Positions 36,201 through 47,298 of a stretch of 64,000 nucleotides of DNA are shown here, piece by piece. Both the position numbers and the translations under genes were made by a program. Where the stretch lies: contig JAHLEZ010000010.1 of NCBI GenBank assembly GCA_020726505.1, positions 1,488,001 to 1,552,000 of the forward strand, given 5' to 3'. The stretch comes from Leptodontidium sp. MPI-SDFR-AT-0119. Taxonomy: Eukaryota; Ascomycota; Leotiomycetes; Helotiales; Leptodontidiaceae. Position 1 is the stretch's first letter. Each line of letters opens with the position of its first letter. The notes under the pieces were generated by a model, which worked only from the letters and a program-made list of their open reading frames with translations, was not told where the DNA came from and ran no database searches.

Positions 36201-38520
36201 TCGAGCATCTGGTATTCCCGAAGGAGATGAAGGAGTTCAGCAACAAGCTATCTAGCTCTGGCTGGGAAATCGCTCGCGAGAAGCGGCACCCTACCACCGG
36301 CTTCAGCGGTACAAACGACAGCAAAGTAAGTCAAGCATCTCATCGTAATACTTATGTATCTTCCTATGTGCAGAGAGCCGTTGAGACTCTTTATCTTGAT
36401 CTGTTCTATGAAATCAACACTCTCAGGCATTCGGTACTTCACACACACCCAACGGGCGAAGACACCTACTGACTGGAATTCTTCTCCTTTAGTACATGCT
36501 ACCAACCTCGATAAAGCAGTGTGAACTCCCGGAACAATTATCCACCAATGCTGAGGTTCTGGAATGTCTGCTCAAGCCTGAAAATACGTACGACACCGTG
36601 CATGCACCCCAAGTGGAGGCACTTGACGCAAGTGCTCTTCTTGAAATTGCCATCAATATGGTTCCCCCAATTCGTGTGCTTCTGGATGTTGGCGCTCAAC
36701 TACTTGACGACAACGAGAGAATCGCGTCCGATTGGCTGGAGAAGGTGTCTCCTGAAGATGCTCAAGCCGTCGTTTATTTTCACCAGAACGACTTGTTTGT
36801 CCTCAACCGAGAGGGTACGAAAGAACCATTACTAATCTCGCCCTTTGCGAAGCAGCTGGATCAGACAATTATCTACCTTGATGAAGCCCATACGCGTGGG
36901 ACAGATTTGAAGATGCCAGCCGACTATCGCGCTATTGTCACTTTAGGACCTGACCTCACAAAGGATAGACTTGCACAAGGTGCGTAATGCCTCACTTGCC
37001 GAGGTCACACGAGCTAATAAGATATTGATAGCCTGCAAGCGCCTTCGAAAGCTTGGCCACGGTCAATCGGTCGTCTTCTGTGCTCCTTTGGAAGTCCAGT
37101 CGAAGATCTTAGAATGCAACGGGAAGAAGAATCCGAGGCTTCTTGAAGTCAATGATGTACTATTATGGACAATGCGGAACTCCTGGGAGTTCACGAAGAA
37201 AGGCATGCCAATTTTCGCAACTCAGTAAGCACCATCTCATCCTAACATCGTCATTTACGGGACTTTATCTTTCGTTCTTTGTGCTTGATCCCGAAATCCT
37301 TACAAAGTATACATGCTAACTGGGTCACCAGGGGTATTCGACACTATCGTCGTCGTGCTGCATGTGACTACTCTGGCGATGTCCCTCACATTCCGGTTGG
37401 TATCCTTGAGCCAGAAGCCCTAACGTTGGACGAACGATATGGTCTCGACAAACAACATCCCGATGAAGGAATTGTCTGTCGAAATCGCATTCAGGCCGAC
37501 TCTGATTTAACAAGAACCGAACTTTCTTCCATTCGCAATAAATGTCGAGAGTTTGGACTGAAATCCTTTGGTGATTCTGATCTGCACGAGGAGCAGGAGC
37601 GTGAGCTTCACCCTGAGAATGAACGCGAACAACAAGTTGAAGCACCCCCTCCTGCTACGCCCCACAATCACACTTTGCACCCCAACATCCGACAGCTTGT
37701 ACTTACCGGCAAACTCACAGCTGATGAGGGTGTTGCAAATGCTTTCACACTCTTCAGTCTCACTCGCGCCCGAGGCAAGCTCAATCTGGATGAGTGGCCC
37801 AAGACATTACTTATGTCGCATGATTTCTCCACGACCGTTAAGATCCCCGAGGCTTTCGATGAGGGTAACAAGGATTCGTTTCTGCGTCCTGTCAACTGGG
37901 TACTTTCGTTCAAAGGTCCAACTCGTGAGCAGACATATTTGATCTTGAGTCCCTTTGAGGTTCAAGAGCTGTTGCCCCAGATGAGAGGACAAGATCGGGT
38001 GCGTTTGCACATCTATTGTCCTCGCTTGAGTCTGTCAAATCACACTCTCGAGGATTTGTCATTCTGCGCAGTGCCACCAGTACGAGATGATTGGTTCTGC
38101 CCAGAGATATCAACCATTCTCAATCTCTTTGCCGGACAGCTCTATTTGCGCAGCGAAGATGAGTACCACCGACTCTGTCGATTCTTAGGTATTCGCTTCA
38201 AGTACCCATACACAGGCGTCGAAATCAGTAACGACGGATTCATTTCTCCAGAAACTCGCATCCTACAAGACGACGCGACAGCAGCGACCTGCAAGTTCGC
38301 TCAAAGCCCTATTGACTTCCTGCGCCTCGTAACAGCTTTCCGCAGACTTGGCCAGACATTCACCAATTCGCACATGGGAAAGATTCTAAGTGGAGAGTTG
38401 GTAATGTCAATGGAGTTTGACGAAGACAGTGGCATTCGCGAGAGAGTGGAGGAGGCAGAAGATGACCCGATGGATGCTGATGATCCTGAGGATGATGGTG
38501 AGCTAATGGCTAATGGCTAG
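27298..38520 (+). CDS. Giant DUF6606/DUF3638/DUF3645 protein with helicase-like ATPase motifs (3201 aa)
   Basis: Fifteen exons: 27298–27604, 27659–28416, 28548–28973, 29113–31596, 31726–33674, 33782–34051, 34169–34859, 34992–35048, 35159–35293, 35422–35673, 35731–35868, 36056–36325, 36493–36979, 37032–37224, 37332–38520. All phases match; the total is 9606 nt. The N-terminus (DYIVNHVFLPPKLPQ) is DUF6606-like. DUF3638 shows its two hallmark motifs, LLE (LLLEVENN) and NMG. The latter is a P-loop, NMGLGKSS at 2109–2116. DESDE follows at about 2262. DUF3645 carries DEAHTRGTDLKMP (2709–2721) and, across intron 13, ACKRLRKLGHGQS (about 2742–2754). The family is widespread in fungi, oomycetes and plants; its function is unknown. 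An ATG 81 nt upstream is in frame, but CAACATGG at 27298 is the better context. Confidence 0.93.
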
Positions 38521-39794
38521 AGGTGATAGTATTACAGCGATCAAGCGGGAGCCTTAATTTAGGATGGATTGATATGGATGCGATTCGGCCTCCTTGTTTG
38601 TAAGATATTTGGTGGACTTGGGAGGCTGGTTGTTCCCCCCACCCCCCCGAGGTATCAGGCGTTTAAGCTGTGATAGATGGTTTGCCGCGAGGCATTATTT
38701 TGTATCAAGTCTGTAATCTATGGTTTATGCAATTAAAGGACCACGATGATGTGTCCACCCCCATGTAAATTTGCAGCTTCGTCAGATCTCTAGATTCGGT
38801 GCTCTCGACTCCTTCGTGTGCTCCGGCTCATTCAGAAGGCACGTAAAGGTAGGCTGCAGGCCGAGAAAGCTGTGGAAATGTCGGCGTTACTTTGCTATTA
38901 CAGCTGAATTTGTCCCAGCACACAGCCTGTTACAGGTTGAGAGAGCTTTGGAGGACTGTCCAAAGTCTGGAGAAGAAGAATGGGGAAGCAAATACCGTCC
39001 GTCCAGTATCTTCAAAAACATGCGTTCCCTTCGAACTTGGGGAATACTGAGTTGTATTTTCGGCCGGAGAGTGGGTGGTATGTACATTTGTTCCTGACAA
39101 TTTTGGCTAAGTTTCAACTTGATCATAGTCAAAATGACCTCAATGCACAAAATTCTCCCATTTCTCGCTCCTCAGCTTCTCGGTGTCCGGAGGACCGAGT
39201 TGTTCATCGCAGCCACAGCCAACCCACAGTCACCCCATAACACAGCCGCAGATCAACTCAAAATAGCAGCAGGAACGTTTCATCGGCACCCACCAACAAA
39301 CAAACATTTCATGCGCGTCCACTTCTTACGGGGAAGTGTCCGCTAAAACAAAGAGTCACGATGCCAGGATGCCAAGTCGGTAAGGTCGATGTGACGATGC
39401 CAAGTTCGCCTCCCGCCAAAATGCCCCCTCCCGCACCAATTGAGGAGCTTTGGACAAGCGAGCGTCCCCCCGGCAATGTCAATACGAGAAGCTAGCTGCC
39501 CCTGAACAAACAAGTGCCGACGATCAATGGACCCCTATGATGGTAGAAGGCGATGAGATGAACAGGCAAGGAAGAAGTGGATACAGCTTCTCGTATTTTT
39601 CGAGATCATGATTCTCCATGCTGAGATGGAGATGTATATATAAAGGTGCATTCCTCGACCTCATTTCATCTCATCATCACATCAAACAGTCACTTCATCA
39701 TTCCCAATCTATCACACACAATCAAAAAACTCGAATATTAAGTCTTAATCACACCAACCACCTCAAAGCCTTATTAACTTCACACATCATCAAA
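38521..39794. promoter_or_regulatory. Intergenic region with TATA box of the PhiA-like gene
   Basis: 1.27 kb. TATATATAAAG at 39635–39645 lies 150–160 bp before the ATG and is followed by a CATCA-rich leader, the layout of a strongly expressed fungal gene. The rest, including short frames at 38771–39346, shows nothing recognisable. Confidence 0.6.
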
Positions 39795-40367
39795 ATGCAA
39801 TTCTCAGCCATCACCGCTCTCACCACTCTCGCCGGCCTCGCCGTAGCATCGCCAACTCCTCAGCTACCCGTTGCTACCAACCCATCCTACTTCAGTCTCC
39901 TCGCCATTCGCTCGGGTAGTGCAATCCAATATGCCACATTCAGCGCAGCAAAGAGCTCTCTATTCGCCAACCTACCAGCTCAGAACGCAAGCTGCGATGC
40001 AGAAGGTGTCAACACCGCAACCTTCACACTCAACAACGGCACACTAAACCTCTACGCCGCCTCCGCCACCCCTCAAACATTCTATGTCGACCGCTCGGGG
40101 ATGGGACAAGGCAAAATGGGCTACACCACTGGAGCTCAGCCCGCGCCGAGAAACACCGAGAGGACCGGATGGGAGATCAGAGATGGATATCTGTATTTCA
40201 ATGAGGCTGGGTTGATTGCTTGCCCGAACTCAATTGATGGCGCTTGGAGTGTGTGGGTTTCTGCCGGAATTGAGAACCCGGCTGGGAACTCCAACTGCAC
40301 TGCTTTTGCGCCGAAGGTTGTTGAGATTGCGGAGGGATCTCAGGTTGGATGTCTGTATACCCAGTAA
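39795..40367 (+). CDS. Small secreted cell-wall protein, PhiA-like
   Basis: Intronless, 190 residues. It begins with a signal peptide (MQFSAITALTTLAGLAVAS) and a short propeptide-like TPQLP. The body, with FSLLAIRSGSAIQ, TLNNGTLNLYA, TFYVDRSGMGQG and GWEIRDGYLYF, matches the fungal PhiA/IgE-binding cell-wall protein pattern. In Aspergillus, PhiA is needed for phialide and conidium development. N-glycosylation sequons occur at NAS, NGT and NCT. A strong TATA box precedes it. The family match is by motif, not alignment, so orthology with phiA is not claimed. Confidence 0.8.
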   Translation: MQFSAITALTTLAGLAVASPTPQLPVATNPSYFSLLAIRSGSAIQYATFSAAKSSLFANLPAQNASCDAEGVNTATFTLNNGTLNLYAASATPQTFYVDRSGMGQGKMGYTTGAQPAPRNTERTGWEIRDGYLYFNEAGLIACPNSIDGAWSVWVSAGIENPAGNSNCTAFAPKVVEIAEGSQVGCLYTQ

Positions 40368-40763
40368 ATGATGTTTCTGATCATCGGAGGTGATGCTTTG
40401 GGATGGAATTTTGTACAATATTTGGGCTTTGATAATGCCCCGACCCGGAAAATGGCCTGAAGTTCTTGTATATATAGCCAGAATAAATACTGTTCAAGAT
40501 CAATCTTGCTTTGCGTATGAGATTTCGGTATCAAGTCTTCAAATTCGCTCAATGAATGGCCCCTATATGATTTCACCGTCCGATCAAACTTGACCAGCAC
40601 TTCCTTGAAATTTATCCTTCATCAATGTGACGGCATCTAAAAGGGATCAAATTCTATGTAACAGGAGACTCAAAAGTTGAGAAGTATGCCAAGAGTATGC
40701 CGAACGCAAAGAGTTGAGACTGATGGAGATCTATCTCGGAGCATTCCTCTCTCTACACACCAT
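40368..40763. other. Convergent intergenic region
   Basis: 396 bp between the PhiA-like and GST stop codons. AATAAA at about 40482–40487 could serve as the poly(A) signal of the upstream gene. Confidence 0.45.
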
Positions 40764-41595
40764 CTAGCTCTCCAACTTCTTAATCATTTCAAGCATCTCC
40801 CCCAACCCGATCTTAACACACTCCTGCTCAGTAAGTCTATCCATCCATTCCTGGACGTGAGGGTACTCCTTGGGATTAAACCCCTCTTCCTTGCCCACAA
40901 TCAACGGCATAATGACCTGCCAAACAACCCAGGCGTAGTCAACGTACGATAGCCTGTCGCCAACAATCCAGGCATCGCCTCCGCCACTGTTCTTTTTCAC
41001 TTTCTCCAGGTGGCCCTCCAGAACCCCTGTTACGCGGTTGATCTCCTTAACGTATCGCTCCCTGGCACTGACAACTACCTCGGGATGGTACCTGTAGAAC
41101 CAAGATGCTTGTCCGTAGTATGGTCCTTGTCCTGATGCCTATGGAAAAAAAAATTATTAGTACCGATTTGCGCTGTATATCAGGAACTGGCGCAGCCATT
41201 CGTATTCTGGCCCTCAGACACAGAGCCCACGAATTCAGCTCCTATGATATCAAGAAGAGACTTGGGAGACCAACCTGAAAAAACAACCACTGCTTCGCCT
41301 CATAAAACTCCTTACTCCCGGCCTCAAAACTAATCCGTTTCTCCACATCATAATTATCAACCAGATACTCGAGAATTGCGCCGGATTCCCAGATCGTGAG
41401 ACCCGTGTTGGGATCTTGGATTGCGGGTACGCGGCCGTTGGGGTTGATGGCTACGTACTCGGGTGTCTTGACTTCCGAGAGGGGGAGGGGAGTTATTTCG
41501 TGCGGAACCCCGAGAGCTTCGAGGAGGATCTGCACTTTGGGCGGGTTGGGACCGCCTTTGCCCCAGACTTTTATGGGTTTGAGTTGGGTGGCCAT
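40764..41595 (-). CDS. Glutathione S-transferase (Ure2/GstA-like)
   Basis: Exons 41275–41595 and 40764–41138 (136-nt intron) encode 231 residues. The N-terminal thioredoxin-like domain contains WGKGGPNPPKVQILLEALG, PNGRVPAIQDP with the cis-Pro before the beta strand, and the glutathione-binding ESGAILEYL. The C-terminal helical domain contains KQWLFFQASGQGPYYGQ and a Trp/Tyr-rich SYVDYAWVVWQV. This is the Ure2p-like fungal class that conjugates or reduces substrates with glutathione, in the cytosol. No targeting signal is seen. It is a stress/detoxification enzyme; the physiological substrate is unknown. Confidence 0.93.
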
Positions 41596-43459
41596 TGTTG
41601 TTGAGAGGGTGTTTGATTGGATCCTTCCAAGAGAGTTTGAATGGAGTGGAGGGGAGGGAGTTAGGACTTGAAAGTATATGATCTAGCTATTGCCGAATGA
41701 GAACTTGATAGCGATTGAAGAGGTATATCGGGAATGACTTTATGTACTAGTTGAGTTGGTATCAAGATAATTTACGCATACTTGGCCTCGGACTCCGAAG
41801 GTGGAGTTTGTGCGTTGAACAGGTCAAATCAGGCCTGTAATTATTCAGCAATTCTTTCAATTGATTGCTCAGCATTTCAGTAGGAACCATTATAAAACAC
41901 GGGAAGCTGGTCGAAATGCCAAGTTCTATGGAATTTGGACCCTTAAAGGCCTTGTGGGATGAGGTGAGCGAAGGCGTAGACGAAAAAGCGGAACGGAGAG
42001 TATCGGACAATTCTTGGAGGAGAGAATTCACACTCCCAGATGGATTTCTCGATGTCCGAGATGTCGTTTTCTCGGAACGTTCCGTCCGCCTAGGACCGCT
42101 CTATTTCTAATCATTGTCTGCTTGTCAAGGTACAATGGGGCTGGTATTACATTGTGTCTGGTTGCTGCCGTTCATTTTGTCTTCAGTTACTTGGGGTGTT
42201 AAGACTTGACTGGAGTTTTGCTTGGGTGGCATGATTCTATTGGCACAAGGTATTCATTGTACCATTACTCTAGAAAAAATATTGCCCCCGTTCCAAAAGA
42301 AACCTCACTGCATATCCTGTCCAGAGTGTAGATCGCTCGGAAGCAAGCTACGCAATGAGGAATCAAGAGACTGAGAAAGAGCGATGAAAGATCTCACAAC
42401 AGATGCATCCCGTTTTTGCAAAAGCAAAGGCATCATATTTCATTTATATGTTCACGAGACATGAGGCTTCTAGTGCAGTCCTGCCCCAAGTTCTAAGTTG
42501 GCTACTGCATTTCTCAGCAGAACCACAACATAACGTTGTGCTCGTTAAATGGTCTTGGTAATTTCAACCACGAAAGATATATAGTAGCCGCACGTTTGCT
42601 TTAAGCATATCGTTATGCTTGATTAGTCGTATTTCCAGTCATCGAAGATAAAATATTTTATCCCATCCCCGATTGATGTAATAATTAACAGTCAGCAGCA
42701 CCAAAATGGAGAAAGGGTTATACTATCAATACGTCTCTCATCTGCGCTTTTCGGCTACTGTTCATGATTGGGCAGTATCTACACAGCAGGGATTTAAAGA
42801 AGGCTAAGATTGACTCGCCTGACCAGGAGGACGTGGAAGGCAAGGCGGGGGAATTTATTCATGTGGCGTCCATCAGAGGGAAGAAAGAAGCTTAAAATTG
42901 AATTTGATTGTTCTGCGGAGAAGATGATTCTATGCCACAAGCCGCAATTTGTTGGCAAGATCTCCTTCTGGAAGTTGTCCTAGTCTAGACATTTGAAATT
43001 TGTTTCCAGCAGATTTGGGAAGATGGGACTTGCCCCCGGTCCATCCTCAGTCTTCATTTGGAATTATGGCCTTTTTCCTGTTCCATTTTAGTATTAACCC
43101 AGCATAAAGCCTCATGCTATACTTTGTTTAACGTGTGCGCAAAATTATCTGAGGTTGAACTTGATTTATGGAGTCTCGGTGTAACCGGGACACCTCCGTT
43201 AAGCGAAAAAGAAAACATGGAAGCCGAGGTACCCAGTCATTTCCACAAGCATCTCTTCCCCTCAGATATTGATTCCTATCTATAACCGATTGCGAAATAA
43301 GGGGAGTTCTTAAGGCTATCGGCATTAATATTGTGAATGTAAATAATGAAACTACATAGTTGTGCGAAATTGTATGGAAAATGACATTTCACTTGACCGT
43401 TTAGCTATATTGTATTCGGAAACCAATTTGTTATATGGGCGAAACGGGAGAGGGTTATA
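41596..43459. other. AT-richer intergenic region
   Basis: 1.9 kb without a credible gene. A minus-strand frame at 41762–42060 is open and fairly protein-like but lacks an ATG. A short palindrome, AAGCATA/TATGCTT, lies at 42603–42620. The GST promoter should be within the first few hundred bases. Confidence 0.45.
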
Positions 43460-43869
43460 CGTACTAACGCAATGCCTGAGCAGGCAGTTTCCTCATTGTA
43501 GACCAGCTTATTCTTTCCATCCATATCTACCATGTAAACGGCTCCTCCCAAGTCGGTCAAGTAGATGTGTTTATTGACCTAACCCAGCTTCAAGCCAATC
43601 GCTTCATGAAGTTGCCGAGTCAAGATGTTGTATTTGGGGTTCTTGCTGCCTTTTTTCAAACCACTAACCGCAGAAGTCTTGATCGATTTCAAGCTGTTGG
43701 CTGTTGGCGGATCCCCTCGATCGGTCCAATAGAGTGTTTGTGAGTCCCCATCAATCCCCAAATCAATGGGCTCCGGGGTCCGGAGAGCAAGAATATGTGC
43801 TGTTCGCTGCCGGACAAAGAATGGTAAGTTTAGTCTCTCTGAGCAGAACCCCGTTCTCGGTCCAGTCAT
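43460..43869 (-). pseudogene. Relic of a YWTD-repeat (LDLR class B-like) beta-propeller protein
   Basis: Reading the minus strand from 43869, the frame contains EPIDLGIDGDSQTLYWTDRG and LTRQLHEAIGLKLG, typical of one blade of a YWTD/SMP-30-like propeller. A TAG follows at 43579–43581. Without any shift the same frame then gives IYLTDLGGAVYMVDMDG, the next blade. The continuity across the stop indicates a nonsense mutation rather than an exon end. No start codon, full propeller or partner exons were found on either side, so only about 140 codons remain. The function of intact fungal relatives is unknown. Confidence 0.65.
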
Positions 43870-45298
43870 GAGATTGCTGGAAGTTGCTTTCCTCTATTCT
43901 GCCCAGACCTCAAGCTCGCCTTTACGTACCGTTCGAACGCAACAGACTAACCCTAAGTCTCTGTAATTTAGTGTATCGGCTTCAACTTTACTCTACAAGT
44001 CAAAGTTATCATTTCGATGTTGATATACAGATACCAGTTCGAAAAGGTTGGGAACGATCTAGTGGGTTACGATCCATCCTTCCAACTCATACGCCCAATG
44101 AACTTCTATGTACGGGCGAAGAGGCGGACGAGTTGGCCTGAGAAGTCAAAATAATCAGCATAGTTATGTATGTTTAAGCGACCTATATTTATACTGTATT
44201 TCACGAGTTGCAATCCTTCATCTTGTTTCATGACCCCACTTATTGTTCCTCTTTGCCAGATTTGAGTTATTCTTAGCTGGGAGTGGAGGAAACCCACATC
44301 TCAGTGTCCATGCACGAGTACCGAGATCTCTGCCATTGGTGATCTTGTTCGTATTGAAAGTTTCGGGATATAAAGTGAAGAAGTATGATCTGCGGGCCTG
44401 AACAAGTTATCGAGGTTAAGCAGAATAGGGGTGCGGTTGAAAGCGCAAACGAGACTCCGCTTGCATAATCCCAAGGAATGTGCTTGGCAACGGCAACCAA
44501 CCTTCCACCTCAATCTTCTCCAAACTCATTTCTTCCTCTTTCTCAACCACAGCCTCGACCTGCCTTTAATAGATCGATCATTAGCACGAAGTACGAGGTA
44601 TCCTGGTGCTGGGTAAAGCGCGGCATGTTGATACCAAGAGCCGAGGCCACTGACATCTGCACGTGCAGTCCTGCTCTGCAAGGGTCTACGAAATAGATCT
44701 CTTGGCAAGAACTGTGACTCCTTTCTGGAAGCTCCTCCGCAGTCTAATCCTGCATTTAGAACTTCCGCCGAATTAATCGGATTTGGGCTTCTTGGAACAA
44801 ACCAATCATTTTACTCTCTTTACCACGAGTGAAGTGGAAGTCAACAGTCATTGCTGCGATCTCGGTCTTCTATGTTGACTGAGGTTTCTTGTTTACCTTG
44901 TATTTCCCATTCTCGATTTATTCCTGCAAATTCTGTTTTGGTCACTTTCATCGTTATTCTGTGCATACAGCAGAGGTTGACCGAACAGCTTACAGGAGCT
45001 TCTTCATGGCTCATAACCACCCTGGAGTTTACTAGCTGGTTGCTGGCCAAGTCCCGAAGATGTCGGCGGATGCCCCTCCATCAAGGTTGGAGCACGGACA
45101 GATCCTGCAGGTGATATGTTTATCCCTGAATATGATCGACCGTGAGGGGAAGTGTTGAACGTATTGGTCTTGTCATTTCCGGAGAGCAGCCAGTATTCCA
45201 CTCCCAATCATATATAAACGGCCATCCTCACGTCATTATGTTCTCAAGCCAGTGCTCACGCTCAACACCTACCAGCTCAGCAATCGTCAGTCTTCAAG
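43870..45298. promoter_or_regulatory. Intergenic region with TATA box of the EEP-jacalin gene
   Basis: 1.4 kb, no gene recognised. CATATATAAAC at 45209–45219 lies about 80–90 bp before the ATG at 45299 and is the likely TATA box. Confidence 0.55.
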
Positions 45299-46810
45299 AT
45301 GGCTCGTTTTACTTTCAGCCTCGCAGCAGCTGCTGCCAGCTTGATTTCTTCAGTTTCGGCTGTCGCGACTAGTGGGGACTTCAATGTTCTCACTATGAAT
45401 GTCGCTGGACTTCCAGCCATCCTGAATGGCAATGATGTCCCTGGCGACAAGACAACAAACTCCCGACTGATCGGGACATTGTTCGCGAAGTACGACTATG
45501 ATGTGATCCATGTGCAAGAGGGTCAGTCCAAATCCCACTGTGCTTATATTACTGGTCGTAGAAAGACTGACTGTAGCTAGATTTCAACTACCATGCGTCC
45601 ATCTACGCTACCGATGATCATCCTTTTCGGACAGCAACATCAGGCGGTGTGCCTTTCGGCAGTGGTTTGAACACCCTTTCTAACTTCGACTGGATCAACT
45701 TCACTAGGAAGAAGTGGAACACTTGTTCAGACGCTTCCTCTTCGGATTGTTTGACCCCGAAGGGTTTCACGTTCATGCGAACATTGATCTCAGAGGGAGT
45801 CTATATCGACATTTACAACTTACACGCAGATGCAGGGTAAGCCCCTTTCTCTTTGTCTAATCTTCCCTTTGCTAATTTGAGATTCATAGAACCGAACCAG
45901 GTGACTTGGTAGCTCGGGCTGCCAATCTCCAAGAGGTTTCTGATTACATCAACGTCTGGTCTGTAGGAAACGCTGTTCTGGTTTTCGGAGACACCAACTC
46001 CAGATATACCCGCTCAGCAGACATCCCCAACGTCTTTGCTTCTAATGTCAGCTTATTACCCCTAAAACCTCCAATGTCATGCCGAACTCCCGTGGCATTG
46101 AAGTAGAATTAGTGCTAATATATCAATAGAACGGAATGACAGATGTCTTCGTCGAAATTCCACGTGGTGGCGTGATTCCCACCGTGGAGACGATCTGTGC
46201 CAACCCCTCTCTGATCAACACCTGCGAGACCGTCGACAAAGTCTTCTACCGAGGATCTCGTCAACTCACACTCGAGGCGACAGCCTTCAACTACGAATCC
46301 TCCAAGTTCGTCCAAGCAGACGGCAACATTCTCAGCGATCACAACCCAATCGCTGTCAACTACACCTGGACAGTCAGCTCCTCCTTCAGACAATCCAACT
46401 ACTTCGGCGGCCCTCACGGAAACTGGTTCAACGACCTCCCATCCCTCCCAGCTGCACCAAAAGCCTCAGTCCTGACCTTCCGCGGCGGTTCTCGCATCGA
46501 TTCCGTCGGCCTGACTCTCAGCAACGGCCAGACTGTCGCACACGGTGGAACTGGCGGAACGCTCTCGACTTTGACTCTTGCGAGCAACGAGTTCTGGGTC
46601 TCGGCTAAGCTGTGCCAGGGACAGAAGGATGGCTGGACAAGGATTTTCTACATTCTCGCAACGACGAGTACGGGACGGACTCTTGCTTCTGGTACCACTA
46701 CGAGTGATTGCACTACTTTCTCTGCGCCTGCTGGATGGCAGATTGTTGGATACAATGGGCAGTCTGGGGATGAGGTTGACCAGCTTGCGCTTATCTACGC
46801 ACCGCAGTAG
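45299..46810 (+). CDS. Secreted endonuclease/exonuclease/phosphatase-family protein with C-terminal jacalin-like lectin domain
   Basis: Exons 45299–45521, 45581–45836, 45890–46046 and 46130–46810 encode 438 residues. A signal peptide (about 1–22) is followed by the EEP fold with its catalytic signatures in order: NVLTMNVAGLP (metal Asn), DVIHVQED (metal Glu), NLHADAG (His), FGDTNSRY (Asp/Asn) and LSDHNP (Asp/His). From about residue 330 a jacalin-like beta-prism follows: FRGGSRIDSVGLTLSNGQ, HGGTGG, and the closing SGDEVDQLALIYAP. The metal-dependent hydrolase would cleave a phosphodiester (nucleic acid, sphingomyelin or inositol phosphate), and the lectin would tether it to a glycan outside the cell. 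The substrate is unresolved. Confidence 0.92.
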
Positions 46811-47298
46811 GGGCTGTGAGCAATGATGCGTATAGTAATGATAATACCTCTCTCAAAGCCAACCCTATGAATGACATTGATATTTTGAATTCTGCCTCTC
46901 AACCTGTAAGAAATTCAGAATCTAGCCGCTCGATTTCTGACAAACCATGGCTCATTCCGGTGAGCCTTTTAAAGTTTCAATCGATCGAGTTTTCTGTCTT
47001 CAACAACTATAAAATCCAACAGATAGTAATACGGGCAAGTCCCCTCAAAGTATCTGCGAACTCTAACTCAATATGTGATCCAATTTGAACGCCATTGGTT
47101 GAAAGCCAACCAGTGTCAAGACATCAAGACAAGCCGGCAGCTTCTTGCCCCACTCTTAACGAATAAATCGAGATCTTCCAGTCATACCATCCCGATATCG
47201 CAATGCACATTCAAAATTCAAGGATATAAAAGCGTGTCAAGAAGCCCATTATTTCCAATCCAGATTGAGCCAAAACTGATAATCTATTCGAAATCAAA
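46811..47298. other. Intergenic region between tandem genes
   Basis: 488 bp holding the 3' UTR of the EEP-jacalin gene and the promoter of the oxidase. GGATATAAAAG at 47221–47231 is a plausible TATA box about 70 bp before the ATG. Confidence 0.5.

Noticed and set aside
39119..39346. 75-codon frame before the PhiA-like gene
   Set aside because: No homology-like motif, weak start context and location in a promoter region.
41762..42060. Protein-like minus-strand frame next to the GST gene
   Set aside because: No ATG, no matching exon and no recognised motif; upstream it ends at a TAG. Left as intergenic.
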